From Bacteroidia bacterium (GTDB lineage: Bacteria > Bacteroidota > Bacteroidia > Bacteroidales > GWA2-32-17), in assembly GCA_016218155.1 (NCBI GenBank), contig JACREQ010000055.1:1-50813 (forward strand): a DNA stretch of 50,813 nucleotides, in the 5' to 3' direction. Below are positions 23,659 to 32,746 of the stretch, in pieces (the first letter of the stretch is position 1; each line of letters opens with the position of its first letter). The notes beneath the pieces were generated by a model that worked only from the letters and a program-made list of their open reading frames with translations, was not told where the DNA came from and did no database searches. Position numbers and translations under genes: made by a program.

Positions 23659-24689
23659 TGGAATTTGCTACCATTTTGTTCAAGACCATACTGCTATTCG
23701 TAATATTTGTTATTACGTTACTTGTAGCAATGTATGCAACATGGGCAGAAAGGAAAGTTGCTGCATTTATTCAGGACAGGCGAGGACCAAACAGGGCAGG
23801 ACCAATGGGATTATTACAACCTCTTGCAGATGGCTTAAAAATGTTTATGAAAGAGGAAATTATTCCGATGACCGCTAATCGTGTTCTCTTTATTATGGGT
23901 CCAAGTATTGCAATGACTACTGCATGTTTAACAGGAGCAATAATTCCATGGGGTGGGAATTTAACAATTAACAATAAAATATATTCGCTGCAGATTACCG
24001 ATTTAAATATTGGAATACTTTACATTTTTGCAATGGTTTCCATTGGTGTCTATGGTATAATGATTGGTGGCTGGGCATCAAATAATAAATATTCTCTACT
24101 TGGTGCTATTCGTGCAGCTTCGCAGATGATAAGTTACGAATTAGCAATGGGATTATCCATTATTACCCTAGTCTTAACAACTGGTACACTAAGTCTAAGC
24201 GAAATAGTAGATCAACAACAAGGCTGGCACTGGAATATATTTTATCATCCTTTGGGTTTTATAATTTTTTTAATTTGTGCATTTGCAGAGTGTAACCGTT
24301 CTCCTTTTGATTTACCAGAATGTGAAACGGAGTTAATAGGTGGTTATCATACTGAATATAGCAGTATGAAACTTGGTTTTTATCTTTTTGCAGAATATAT
24401 AAATATGTTTATTTCAGCTGCTGTTATATCAACATTATATTTTGGCGGATATCATATGCCATTTATACATCATCTTGATTTATCACCAAATGTTATGACA
24501 TTAATTGGAAGTGCATTTTTCTTTTTAAAAATATTCTTTTTTATATTTTTATTCATGTGGGTAAGGTGGACATTACCACGTTTCCGTTTTGATCAATTAA
24601 TGAATTTAGGCTGGAAAAGGTTATTACCATTGGGAATAATAAATATGTTTATTACAGCATTAATAATTTTATTAAACGAATATTTGTAG
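23658..24689 (+). CDS. nuoH: NADH-quinone oxidoreductase subunit H
   Basis: The 343-residue subunit has eight predicted transmembrane helices. The quinone-channel loops are clear: ERKVAAFIQDRRGPNRAGP near the N-terminus, LRAASQMISYELAMG-type sequence and AECNRSPFDLPECETELIGGY. It bridges the membrane and peripheral arms near the quinone-binding pocket. It overlaps the nuoG stop by one base (TAATG arrangement) and is followed by nuoI. Confidence 0.97.
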   Translation: MEFATILFKTILLFVIFVITLLVAMYATWAERKVAAFIQDRRGPNRAGPMGLLQPLADGLKMFMKEEIIPMTANRVLFIMGPSIAMTTACLTGAIIPWGGNLTINNKIYSLQITDLNIGILYIFAMVSIGVYGIMIGGWASNNKYSLLGAIRAASQMISYELAMGLSIITLVLTTGTLSLSEIVDQQQGWHWNIFYHPLGFIIFLICAFAECNRSPFDLPECETELIGGYHTEYSSMKLGFYLFAEYINMFISAAVISTLYFGGYHMPFIHHLDLSPNVMTLIGSAFFFLKIFFFIFLFMWVRWTLPRFRFDQLMNLGWKRLLPLGIINMFITALIILLNEYL

Positions 24690-24701
24690 GTAACATTGTA
24701 T

Positions 24702-25277
24702 ATGGAAAAGTTAACAGGCAGATCAAAAGTTGTTTCTAACAAAAAGTTATCTTTTTGGGAGAGCATATATTTGCCTGCAATTATTGGAGGAATGTTTATA
24801 ACAATAAAGCATTTTTTCAGAAAAAAAGTAACTATTAATGTACCGGAACAAACTAGAAAGAGATCTGATGTTTATCGTGGAATGCATGTTTTAAAAAGAG
24901 ATGATGAAGGTCGTGAGCGTTGTACGGCATGCGGATTATGTGCTTTGTCGTGCCCTGCAGAAGCGATTACAATGGTTGCTGCTGAAAGAAAACCAGGCGA
25001 AGAACATTTGTATCGTGAAGAAAAATATGCAACTATTTATGAAATAAATATGTTGCGTTGTATTTTCTGTGGCGACTGTGAGGAAGCCTGTCCTAAAGAG
25101 GCAATTTTCTTAACCGACAGATTAGTTGAAAGCGAATACAAAAGAAAAACTTTTATTTATGGCAAAGATCTTTTAGTTGAACCATTAGAAAAGGATAAAC
25201 GTATTGATGTTTCAAAACGTCAGACACCAGAAGTATTAGAATTTAAAAAGAATAAAAAATTAACACATAACAAATAA
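24702..25277 (+). CDS. nuoI: NADH-quinone oxidoreductase subunit I
   Basis: The 191-residue TYKY subunit has two ferredoxin 4Fe-4S motifs, CTACGLCALSCP and CIFCGDCEEACP, which carry clusters N6a and N6b between NuoG and NuoB. The ATG at 24702 (MEKLTGRSK) is preferred; a TTG two codons earlier at 24696 is possible but less likely. The N-terminal ~45 residues carry an amphipathic helix lying against the membrane. It ends 1 base before the nuoJ start. Confidence 0.96.
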   Translation: MEKLTGRSKVVSNKKLSFWESIYLPAIIGGMFITIKHFFRKKVTINVPEQTRKRSDVYRGMHVLKRDDEGRERCTACGLCALSCPAEAITMVAAERKPGEEHLYREEKYATIYEINMLRCIFCGDCEEACPKEAIFLTDRLVESEYKRKTFIYGKDLLVEPLEKDKRIDVSKRQTPEVLEFKKNKKLTHNK

Positions 25278-25278
25278 G

Positions 25279-25773
25279 ATGGCATTTCTATTTTACCTAT
25301 TATCTGGAATTGCTTTATTAAGTGCACTGATGGTGGTCTTGTCAAAGAGTCCCATTAATAGTGTGATTTATCTTATTGTTTGCTTTCTTGCAATTGCCGG
25401 TCATTATATACTTTTAAATGCTCAGTTTCTTGCAGTGGTTCATATTATTGTATACACTGGTGCTATTATGGTTGTGTTCCTTTTTGTAATTATGCTTTTG
25501 AATCTTAATAAAACCAATGAACCGCATAAATCTGTACTTACTAAATTTATGGCAGTAATTTCGGGTGGAATGTTATTTCTTGTGTTGATTGCAGCTGCCA
25601 AAGGTGTAAATGAAATGATAGTTGCAAATGAATTTGATGCAAATATTGGATTGGTTGCAAATCTTGGCAAAGTACTTTATACTGATTATATGATTCCTTT
25701 TGAAGCATCATCTGTTCTGTTCTTATCAGCAATGATAGGCGCAGTAATGCTTGGAAAGAAAGATAAAAAATAA
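25279..25773 (+). CDS. nuoJ: NADH-quinone oxidoreductase subunit J
   Basis: The 164-residue subunit has five predicted transmembrane helices. It carries the ND6-type motif VHIIVYTGAIMVVFLFVIMLL, whose pi-bulge region is involved in the coupling of quinone chemistry to proton movement. It lies in the order expected between nuoI and nuoK; the nuoK ATG follows its stop by 4 bases. Confidence 0.95.
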   Translation: MAFLFYLLSGIALLSALMVVLSKSPINSVIYLIVCFLAIAGHYILLNAQFLAVVHIIVYTGAIMVVFLFVIMLLNLNKTNEPHKSVLTKFMAVISGGMLFLVLIAAAKGVNEMIVANEFDANIGLVANLGKVLYTDYMIPFEASSVLFLSAMIGAVMLGKKDKK

Positions 25774-25777
25774 GATA

Positions 25778-26107
25778 ATGGAAAATATAACATCAGCGAT
25801 AAGAATTATACCCCTCGAACATTATCTGTTCCTTTGTCTGGCATTGTTCTCTATAGGAGTAATTGGTGTTCTTTTCAGAAGAAATACAATTGTAATTCTA
25901 ATGTGTATTGAGATGATGCTTAATTCTGTGAATCTTTTGTTAACTGCATTTTCAGCATACAGATCTGATTCTTCGGGACAAGTATTTGTGTTCTTTATTA
26001 TGGTGGTTGCAGCCGCAGAAGTGGCAGTGGGATTATCCATATTGGTTATGATGAAAAGAAACGTTGATTCAATAGATATAAACTTATTAAATAAATTAAA
26101 AGACTGA
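25778..26107 (+). CDS. nuoK: NADH-quinone oxidoreductase subunit K
   Basis: From the ATG at 25778 (MENITSAIRI) the protein is 109 residues with three transmembrane helices, containing CIEMMLNSVNLLL with the proton-channel Glu and VVAAAEVAVGLSI with a second Glu, as in ND4L. The open frame extends to a TTG at 25751 inside nuoJ, which is rejected because the ATG gives the standard length. Confidence 0.96.
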   Translation: MENITSAIRIIPLEHYLFLCLALFSIGVIGVLFRRNTIVILMCIEMMLNSVNLLLTAFSAYRSDSSGQVFVFFIMVVAAAEVAVGLSILVMMKRNVDSIDINLLNKLKD

Positions 26108-26109
26108 GC

Positions 26110-28014
26110 ATGTTTCAGAATTCCTGGCTCATATTATTGTTCCCTTTGTTAGGATTTGTCGTTACCGGCATTTTCAGTAAAAAGCTTACAGGAAAAACTT
26201 CTGGTATTATTGCCAGTCTTATGGTTCTGGCATCATTTGTTTATTCTGCAATATTATTTTTTCAATTAAAACAAATTACAAATTCATCTGTTTCTGTTGA
26301 ACTATTTAATTGGATAAGTAGCGGCAAACTTTCAATCTCATTTGGATTTTTAATTGATCCACTTTCGGTAACAATGATGATGATAATAACAGGGGTTGGG
26401 TTCTTGATTCATCTATTCTCTATTGGTTATATGCATCATGACGAAAGAGTAAATACATATTTCTCACAACTCAATCTTTTTGTATTCTCGATGTTGTTAC
26501 TTGTTATGAGTTCCAACTATTTATTAATGTTTGTTGGTTGGGAAGGTGTTGGTTTGTGTTCTTACCTATTAATTGGTTTCTGGTATAGAAAAAATGCTTT
26601 TAACAATGCTGCCCGTAAGGCTTTTATAATGAATCGTATTGGTGATTTAGGTTTTATTATAGGTTTAATTGCAATCTTCACAACATTTAATTCATTAGAT
26701 TTTAATACAGTATTTTCCCAGAGTTCACATTTTTTAAGTGGAGAAACTATAATCACTTTTATAACTTTAATGTTATTTGTTGGTGCAATTGGTAAAAGTG
26801 CACAAATTCCATTATTTACATGGCTACCTGATGCAATGGCCGGACCAACTCCTGTGTCAGCATTAATACATGCAGCAACTATGGTAGCTGCTGGTATTTA
26901 TCTTGTTGTTCGTAGTAGTTCATTATTTATTCTGGCACCAATTACTATGGACGTTATACTTGTTGTTGGAGTTACTACTGCTTTAGTTGCTGCAATAATT
27001 GCATTATTACAAAACGACATTAAAAAAGTATTGGCTTATTCAACTGTTAGTCAGTTGGGTTTAATGTTTATTGCGCTTGGACTTGGTGCTTTTTCTACTT
27101 CATTGTTTCATGTAACAACACATGCATTTTTTAAAGCATTATTATTCCTCGGAGCAGGCAGTATTATTCACTCATTGCAAGGACAACAGGACATTCGTTT
27201 AATGGGAGGTATTAGAAAAAGTATGCCTATAACATTTATCACATTTTTTATTGCAGTACTTGCAATTTCAGGAATTCCGCCATTTTCAGGATTCTTTTCA
27301 AAAGATGAAATTTTAGCAGAAGCATTTCATTCAAATCCATTAGTATGGGGATTAATTGTTATTACTTCAATACTGACAAGTTTTTATATGTTTCGATTAT
27401 TATTTTTGGTTTTCTATGGCTCATATAGGGGGGATTCTAAAACTTTTGGGAAGATTCATGAATCACCTAAAATAATGACCATTCCGCTTATTGTTTTGGC
27501 TGTTTTAGCGTTTGCAGGTGGGTTTTTAAATATTCCAGCTATGTTTGGAGGAACTGAAAATTTTGCAACTTTCTTAAAGCCTTCAATAACTTTATTTAAT
27601 GATTTTGGATTTGAAACTAAAAACCATTTGACTGAAATATTACTTGCTTTAGGAGTGCTTCTTTTGATTATTGTTACAATTCTAGTTTCCTGGTATGTTT
27701 TTGTAAAAAAATCTGTGTTGCCAGTTTCAGATTCTACAAAAAGAGGAATAATTTCGAAATTTATTTATAATAAATTTTATTTCGATGAAATTTATAATTT
27801 CTTTATAATTAAGCCTTATCATTGGTTCTCAGAAAAATTCACATCATTTATTGAAACTAATATAATCGATTCAATTGTAAATGGAATAGGATCGATAGTT
27901 GTTTTTGTAGGAAATAAAGCGCGTTTATTACAAAACGGGAATATTGGTTTTTACATGTTTGTAATGATAATTGCTATGATATCAATGATTGCATGTATAA
28001 TATGGTTAAAATAG
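26110..28014 (+). CDS. nuoL: NADH-quinone oxidoreductase subunit L
   Basis: The 634-residue antiporter-like ND5 subunit has about 15-16 transmembrane helices. Typical motifs are FVGWEGVGLCSYLLIGFWY, with the channel Glu, GKSAQIPLFTWLPDAMAGPTPVSALIHAATM, with the channel Lys, and the long lateral helix region near the C-terminus. It is the most distal proton-pumping subunit. It starts 2 bases after nuoK and ends 1 base before nuoM. Confidence 0.96.
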   Translation: MFQNSWLILLFPLLGFVVTGIFSKKLTGKTSGIIASLMVLASFVYSAILFFQLKQITNSSVSVELFNWISSGKLSISFGFLIDPLSVTMMMIITGVGFLIHLFSIGYMHHDERVNTYFSQLNLFVFSMLLLVMSSNYLLMFVGWEGVGLCSYLLIGFWYRKNAFNNAARKAFIMNRIGDLGFIIGLIAIFTTFNSLDFNTVFSQSSHFLSGETIITFITLMLFVGAIGKSAQIPLFTWLPDAMAGPTPVSALIHAATMVAAGIYLVVRSSSLFILAPITMDVILVVGVTTALVAAIIALLQNDIKKVLAYSTVSQLGLMFIALGLGAFSTSLFHVTTHAFFKALLFLGAGSIIHSLQGQQDIRLMGGIRKSMPITFITFFIAVLAISGIPPFSGFFSKDEILAEAFHSNPLVWGLIVITSILTSFYMFRLLFLVFYGSYRGDSKTFGKIHESPKIMTIPLIVLAVLAFAGGFLNIPAMFGGTENFATFLKPSITLFNDFGFETKNHLTEILLALGVLLLIIVTILVSWYVFVKKSVLPVSDSTKRGIISKFIYNKFYFDEIYNFFIIKPYHWFSEKFTSFIETNIIDSIVNGIGSIVVFVGNKARLLQNGNIGFYMFVMIIAMISMIACIIWLK

Positions 28015-28015
28015 A

Positions 28016-29470
28016 ATGTATACTTTAATACTCATATTAATTCCGTTGCTTGGAAGTCTTGCAGTTCTTTTCTTTAAGAACCAAAAGATTGTTCGACCTC
28101 TTGCACTGTTGATTTCGATAGGTCAGCTTGTATTAACAGCGTACACATATTATATATTTGAAAGAGTTTGTCCTTGTAACTTTAAAGAAAATATTCCATG
28201 GATTCCTTCTCTTGGAATTAATTTTCACATTGCTTTGGATGGTGTTGGGCTGCTAATGGTATTACTAACAAATATTTTATTTCCCTTAATAATTCTTTCG
28301 GGTTTTGGTAAGAATCAGGAAAGAGCAAATATCTTTTATTCTTTAATTTTGCTTATGCAGGCTTCATTAATTGGAGTTTTTGTTTCGCAGAATGCTATAT
28401 TATTTTACATTTTTTGGGAGTTGGCCCTTATCCCAATATATTTTATTGTTCTATTGTGGGGAGGTGAGCGTAGGCAATCTATAACATTAAAATTCTTTAT
28501 TTATACTCTTGTTGGTAGTTTGTTTATGTTAGTTGCATTTATTTATTTGTTCTATCTAACTTCAAATACCTCATTTGAAATAAAAGAGTTTCATAAACTT
28601 ACAATTTCTGCATATGACCAGAACTGGATATTTTTATTTATGTTTTTGGCTTTTGCAATTAAAATGCCATTGTTCCCTTTTCATACTTGGCAACCTGATA
28701 CATACACAACTGCACCTACACAAGGCTCGATGTTGCTTTCTGGTATAATGTTAAAAATGGGTATTTTTGGAGCAATAAAATGGTTATTGCCAATTGTTCC
28801 GTTAGCACTTGTAAAATGGCAAAATCCAATTATTATACTTTCAGTAATCGGTGTCGTTTATGCTTCATTCCTTGCATTCAGACAAAAGGACTTAAAGCGA
28901 ATGATTGCATATTCTTCAATTGCACATGTTGGATTGATAGGTGCAGGAATATTTGCGGGAACATTTAATTCTCTACAAGGTGTTATGGTGCAAATGTTTG
29001 CTCATGGAATCTATGTGGTAGGATTATTTTATATATCAGATATTATTGAAGAAAGATTACAAACCAGACAAATCGCAGACCTTGGCGGTATAAGAAAAAT
29101 AGCCGGTAATTTTACAATTCTGTTTTTTGTAATTGTATTAGGAAGCATTGCTTTGCCACTTACAAATGGTTTTGTAGGAGAATTTTTATTGTTGTTAGGA
29201 ATTTACGATATAAATGTTTGGTATACTGTTGTTGGTGGTTTAGGAATGATAATGGGAGCAGTATATATGCTTTTTACTTATCAAAGAATTATGCTTGGTG
29301 AATCTAATAAATTAACAGATAGCTTTATTGACATTAAAAAGCATGAGTGGTTTGTACTTATTCCTATTTGTATTTTAATATTATTTTTTGGAGTTCATCC
29401 ACAACCATTAATTGATTTAACACAATCCACAATATTAGAAATTGTAAAACAAATAAATATTATTAATTAA
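28016..29470 (+). CDS. nuoM: NADH-quinone oxidoreductase subunit M
   Basis: The 484-residue ND4 subunit has about 14 transmembrane helices, with FWELALIPIYFIVLLWGG (channel Glu), KMPLFPFHTWQPDTYTTAPT and SSIAHVGLIGAGIF. It is an antiporter-type proton-pumping unit between NuoL and NuoN. Spacing to both neighbours is one base, so the membrane-arm genes are translated as a tightly linked run. Confidence 0.96.
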   Translation: MYTLILILIPLLGSLAVLFFKNQKIVRPLALLISIGQLVLTAYTYYIFERVCPCNFKENIPWIPSLGINFHIALDGVGLLMVLLTNILFPLIILSGFGKNQERANIFYSLILLMQASLIGVFVSQNAILFYIFWELALIPIYFIVLLWGGERRQSITLKFFIYTLVGSLFMLVAFIYLFYLTSNTSFEIKEFHKLTISAYDQNWIFLFMFLAFAIKMPLFPFHTWQPDTYTTAPTQGSMLLSGIMLKMGIFGAIKWLLPIVPLALVKWQNPIIILSVIGVVYASFLAFRQKDLKRMIAYSSIAHVGLIGAGIFAGTFNSLQGVMVQMFAHGIYVVGLFYISDIIEERLQTRQIADLGGIRKIAGNFTILFFVIVLGSIALPLTNGFVGEFLLLLGIYDINVWYTVVGGLGMIMGAVYMLFTYQRIMLGESNKLTDSFIDIKKHEWFVLIPICILILFFGVHPQPLIDLTQSTILEIVKQINIIN

Positions 29471-29471
29471 A

Positions 29472-30848
29472 ATGTTTTCATTAATAACCATAGCAATTAC
29501 AGGTGTTCTACTACTTTATCTGGGGTTTCTAAAAAACCGCTGGATATATATTTCTGTGGCTATTACCGGATTAATTACTGCACTAGCATTTTCTGTTTTT
29601 TCGTGGAATTCTGTAGAAAGCAGTTTTAGTAATATGCTAATTGTTAATAATTATGCTGTTGCCTTTAATTCATTAATGATATTTACCACATTACTTATTT
29701 TTCTTCTTGCTCCTCATTATTTTAAAGGTATAGAAAAAAATGTTCCTGAAATATATGCTTTGCTAATATTCTCGCTTGCAGGTGCATGTATGGTAACATC
29801 ATTCGATAATTTAACTATGCTTTTTATTGGGATAGAAACAATGTCGATTCCATTATACATACTTGCAGGAAGTAAGAAATTCTCAATTCGCTCCAATGAG
29901 GCATCATTTAAATATTTTATTTTCAGTTCTCTTGCTACTGCAATTTTCTTATTGGGAATTACATTAGTTTACGGAATGGTAGGCTCATTTCATGTAGGTG
30001 ATATTTCTAATTATTTTACAATAACAAAGGAAATACCTTCAATTTTGAAAGTAGGAATTGTATTACTTGTAATAAGTTTTGGATTTAAAATAGCAGCAGT
30101 TCCATTTCATTTCTGGGCTCCTGATGTTTATGAGGGTTCGCCTACGTTGATAACGGCATTTATGGCGACGGTTGTTAAAATTGCAGGATTTGCAGCATTC
30201 TATAAATTGTTATCTTCTTGTTTTATTTTAATTCCAGACACATGGCATCACCTTATCTTAGGTTTGTCAGTATTGTCTTTAATTGTTGGAAATGTAGGAG
30301 CTATTAAGCAAAAAGATGTAAAAAGAATGTTGGCTTATTCCAGTATTTCGCATACGGGATTTATGTTATTTGCAGTTTTGTCTTTTAACACTTTTTCGGC
30401 AAGTTCTTTATTGTACTACTCTTTTGCTTATGCTTTATCAACAATAGCGGCATTTGGAGTCTTAATGGTTGTAAAAAATCACATGAGCGCTGATGGTTCT
30501 ATTGAGGCGTTTAATGGGTTGGCAAAAAAGAATCCTATACTGGCAATTGTTATGACAATATCAATGCTCTCTATGGCAGGGATTCCAGTAACTTCAGGAT
30601 TTTTTGCGAAATATTATATTTTTGTTTCGGCTATTCAGGGAGAATTGTTGTGGATGGTAATAGTTGGAATTATTGCAGCTCTTGTTGGAGTTGCATATTA
30701 TTTAAAATTAATTATTGCCATGTTTGCAAAAACCAGCGAGACTGAGAAAATTGTTACTAGCCCACTTTATGTAACATCTTTACTTGTAGCTGCAATATTA
30801 ATTCTGATAGCAGGGATATTGCCGAATTTGATTGTTTCGTTGATATAG
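29472..30848 (+). CDS. nuoN: NADH-quinone oxidoreductase subunit N
   Basis: The 458-residue ND2 subunit has about 14 transmembrane helices, with FIGIETMSIPLYILAG (channel Glu), KIAAVPFHFWAPDVYEGSPT and AYSSISHTGFMLFAV. It closes the nuo operon. The next gene runs on the other strand 22 bases away and no strong terminator hairpin is visible in that gap, so termination may be Rho-dependent or weak. Confidence 0.96.
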   Translation: MFSLITIAITGVLLLYLGFLKNRWIYISVAITGLITALAFSVFSWNSVESSFSNMLIVNNYAVAFNSLMIFTTLLIFLLAPHYFKGIEKNVPEIYALLIFSLAGACMVTSFDNLTMLFIGIETMSIPLYILAGSKKFSIRSNEASFKYFIFSSLATAIFLLGITLVYGMVGSFHVGDISNYFTITKEIPSILKVGIVLLVISFGFKIAAVPFHFWAPDVYEGSPTLITAFMATVVKIAGFAAFYKLLSSCFILIPDTWHHLILGLSVLSLIVGNVGAIKQKDVKRMLAYSSISHTGFMLFAVLSFNTFSASSLLYYSFAYALSTIAAFGVLMVVKNHMSADGSIEAFNGLAKKNPILAIVMTISMLSMAGIPVTSGFFAKYYIFVSAIQGELLWMVIVGIIAALVGVAYYLKLIIAMFAKTSETEKIVTSPLYVTSLLVAAILILIAGILPNLIVSLI

Positions 30849-30870
30849 CATTTGGTATTATTGTAATAAA

Positions 30871-31473
30871 TTAAAGGGTTTGTTTTTGATTATTTGTACG
30901 TCTATAAACTTTTCTTGTATTTATACCAATACCTACTTTAATTTCAGCAAAAAATTCACTTTTTTGATTACATGTTTTATTGGGTATTATATATCCAACT
31001 TCAATAGATGCTACAGTTCTGATGCGTCCCATTGAATAATTGTTAGTTGTTATACCGTAACCAATTTTAACATTATAGTTGTTTTTATTTATAGTTTCAT
31101 TTTCTACTTGTTTTAAGCTGTTTTGAACTATCAAATATGGAATAATTCTGTGTTTACCAATTTTTTTAAATAGTAATTTGCTATAAATACTTATTAGGTT
31201 CATTCTAAATTTTAATCCATATTCGTTATAGTTTTTAATAAAACTTTTATTTATGCCAATTGAATAATATGGAAGAAAAAGTTTATTTGAATTTCCTCTT
31301 TCAAAATTGAAGCTAAAAGTATTAAGATATCCCGTTTGGCTGCTATAATAGCCACCTGCTAATAATGAAAATGTTTTAAAATTTGGTCCGCAATGAGCGT
31401 TTGTTAAAACAGGAATAATTACAATTAATATTATTAATACCTTTCTCAGAATAAATACTTTTAAGTTATTCAT
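30871..31473 (-). CDS. Hypothetical secreted protein, likely envelope barrel
   Basis: The 200-residue protein is not recognised. It has a signal peptide (about 1-26, ending LTNAHC) and then alternating strands with many aromatic and Asn residues (LLAGGYYSSQTGYLNTFSF, IGYGITTNNYSMGRI, VEVGYIIPN-like ends), as in small outer-membrane beta-barrels. The end (RRTNNQKQTL) is basic and lacks a terminal Phe, so a barrel is uncertain. It converges on nuoN and has a 450-base gene-free stretch upstream. Confidence 0.55.
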   Translation of the reverse strand: MNNLKVFILRKVLIILIVIIPVLTNAHCGPNFKTFSLLAGGYYSSQTGYLNTFSFNFERGNSNKLFLPYYSIGINKSFIKNYNEYGLKFRMNLISIYSKLLFKKIGKHRIIPYLIVQNSLKQVENETINKNNYNVKIGYGITTNNYSMGRIRTVASIEVGYIIPNKTCNQKSEFFAEIKVGIGINTRKVYRRTNNQKQTL

Positions 31474-31923
31474 GAGTAAAACTGTAAGAAATAATATTTA
31501 TTGTTTAATAGAAATAGAATTTGTTATTTAATTGAGTTCGATATAAGAGCAATGAATACATTTTAAATATAGTGCAAACATCTACATTGTTATGCTGAGC
31601 ATCCTTCGCCGTAACAGAACAGCAGATGAAGTATTAATTTAATTGCTCCTTAAAGATCTTTTTTTAATTTCAATTTTATTTTTCTTTTTTCACCAACAAA
31701 AAAGAAACAAAAAACCCTCCACAAAGACTAACTCCAATTTTTATAATTAGTTCATAATAATAAATTAATAGATGAAAATAATTTATTGTAACACCGTGTA
31801 TAATTAGCCCAAAAATTGTAGTTCGCACACTTTGTGGACACCCTACCGCACCGCTTCGATTAAAACTATAAAAAAACTTATAATCTTAATTAGATTAAAG
31901 AAACTATAAAAACAAGTAATTAT
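31474..31923. other. Gene-free stretch, 450 bases
   Basis: No credible gene was found. It holds a degenerate REP-like hairpin at 31589-31615 (GTTATG...CGTAAC with CTGAG and CCTTCG core fragments), an A-rich segment near 31700-31720, and a GC-richer patch at 31820-31860. The patch loosely resembles the 33779-33904 repeat in the other orientation but no convincing inverted-repeat ends were found. Confidence 0.5.
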
Positions 31924-32571
31924 TTAGAATAATGCTAATTCTTTAATCTCTCCAGAAAGATATATTGTTGTTCCTGTTTTTTGATTTATAACACAATGTA
32001 CTAATGCTTTTGCAATGTCTTTGGCCTTTATAGATTTGTAATGTTTTAATGATCCAAATAGCAATGGGTTAAAGATCGTAATAAAGATTAAACCCATTTT
32101 TTCTCCAAATCTTTTTTCTTTTCGTGGTCCTGAAATAATTGATGGACGAAGTATTGAAAAACTTTTAATATTTATGTTTTTCATAGCTTCTTCCATTTGT
32201 CCCTTTACTTTGTTATAAAAAATAGATGAATTAGGATTTGCACCCATTGAAGATATTACTGCAACTGTATTACATCCATTATTAATTAATTTATCTGCTA
32301 AATAAACAGGCAATTCAAGGTCGATGCTTTTAAAAGCTTCTTTGGTTCTTGCTTTTTTAATTGTAGTGCCTAAACAACAAATAAAAGCATCAGCTTTAAT
32401 TATATCTGACAATTTGTTATTATCTAATAAAACTTCTTTAAGTTTGTCATGTTTTATACCTGTTTGTTTTCTACCAATTGCAATTACACTTGAAATATTT
32501 TCGTTTTGCAATAATTCCTGTAAACAAAAACTTCCTGTTAAACCTGTTGCTCCTGCTATTGCTACTATCAT
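31924..32571 (-). CDS. Atypical SDR / NAD(P)H-binding oxidoreductase (TIP30-like)
   Basis: The 215-residue protein has a Rossmann fold beginning with VAIAGATGLTGSFC (GxxGxxG, 7-13), then FICCLGTT, VISSMGANPNSSIFYNKVKG with the SDR Ser and YxxxK residues, and FSILRPSIISGPR. This resembles HTATIP2/TIP30-type and YwnB-like NAD(P)H-binding proteins, for which the substrate is usually unknown. No promoter is seen ahead of it; its upstream gap carries the 134-bp inverted repeat at 32602-32735. If that repeat is attC-like, this gene would be the next cassette. Confidence 0.8.
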   Translation of the reverse strand: MIVAIAGATGLTGSFCLQELLQNENISSVIAIGRKQTGIKHDKLKEVLLDNNKLSDIIKADAFICCLGTTIKKARTKEAFKSIDLELPVYLADKLINNGCNTVAVISSMGANPNSSIFYNKVKGQMEEAMKNINIKSFSILRPSIISGPRKEKRFGEKMGLIFITIFNPLLFGSLKHYKSIKAKDIAKALVHCVINQKTGTTIYLSGEIKELALF

Positions 32572-32601
32572 TTTATTTTTGTTCTAAAATTATTTACTAA
32601 T

Positions 32602-32735
32602 GTTTAAGATACCCAATACAATGTGATTTCTTGCAGTCCGCCGCGGCGGATTGTCAAGCCGCTGAAATGTATGAATATTGTTATTCGAGTTAAGTTAATC
32701 ATAACGGCTTGTTGTTATTGAAGGTGGTGTTAAAC
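32602..32735. repeat. Imperfect inverted repeat, attC-like (copy 1)
   Basis: The ends GTTTAAG (32602-32608) and GTTAAAC (32729-32735) are complementary at six of seven positions; GTTAAAC fits the attC R' pattern GTTRRRY. Inner arms CAATACAA and TTGTTGTTATTG pair with a bulge. A perfect GC-rich 14-bp palindrome (TCCGCCGCGGCGGA, 32637-32650) lies inside. It shares TTGCAGTC and GTTGTT-N-ATnGAAGGTGGTGTTA-like right ends with the copy at 33779-33904. It lies between two same-strand genes. Confidence 0.55.
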
Positions 32736-32746
32736 AAAGTTATTGA

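Noticed and set aside
31786-31860. Possible third attC-like repeat downstream of the SDR gene
   Set aside because: It shares short strings with copy 2 (GGTGTCC, CGCAC, GTGTTAC) in the other orientation, but no complementary ends or stem could be traced.
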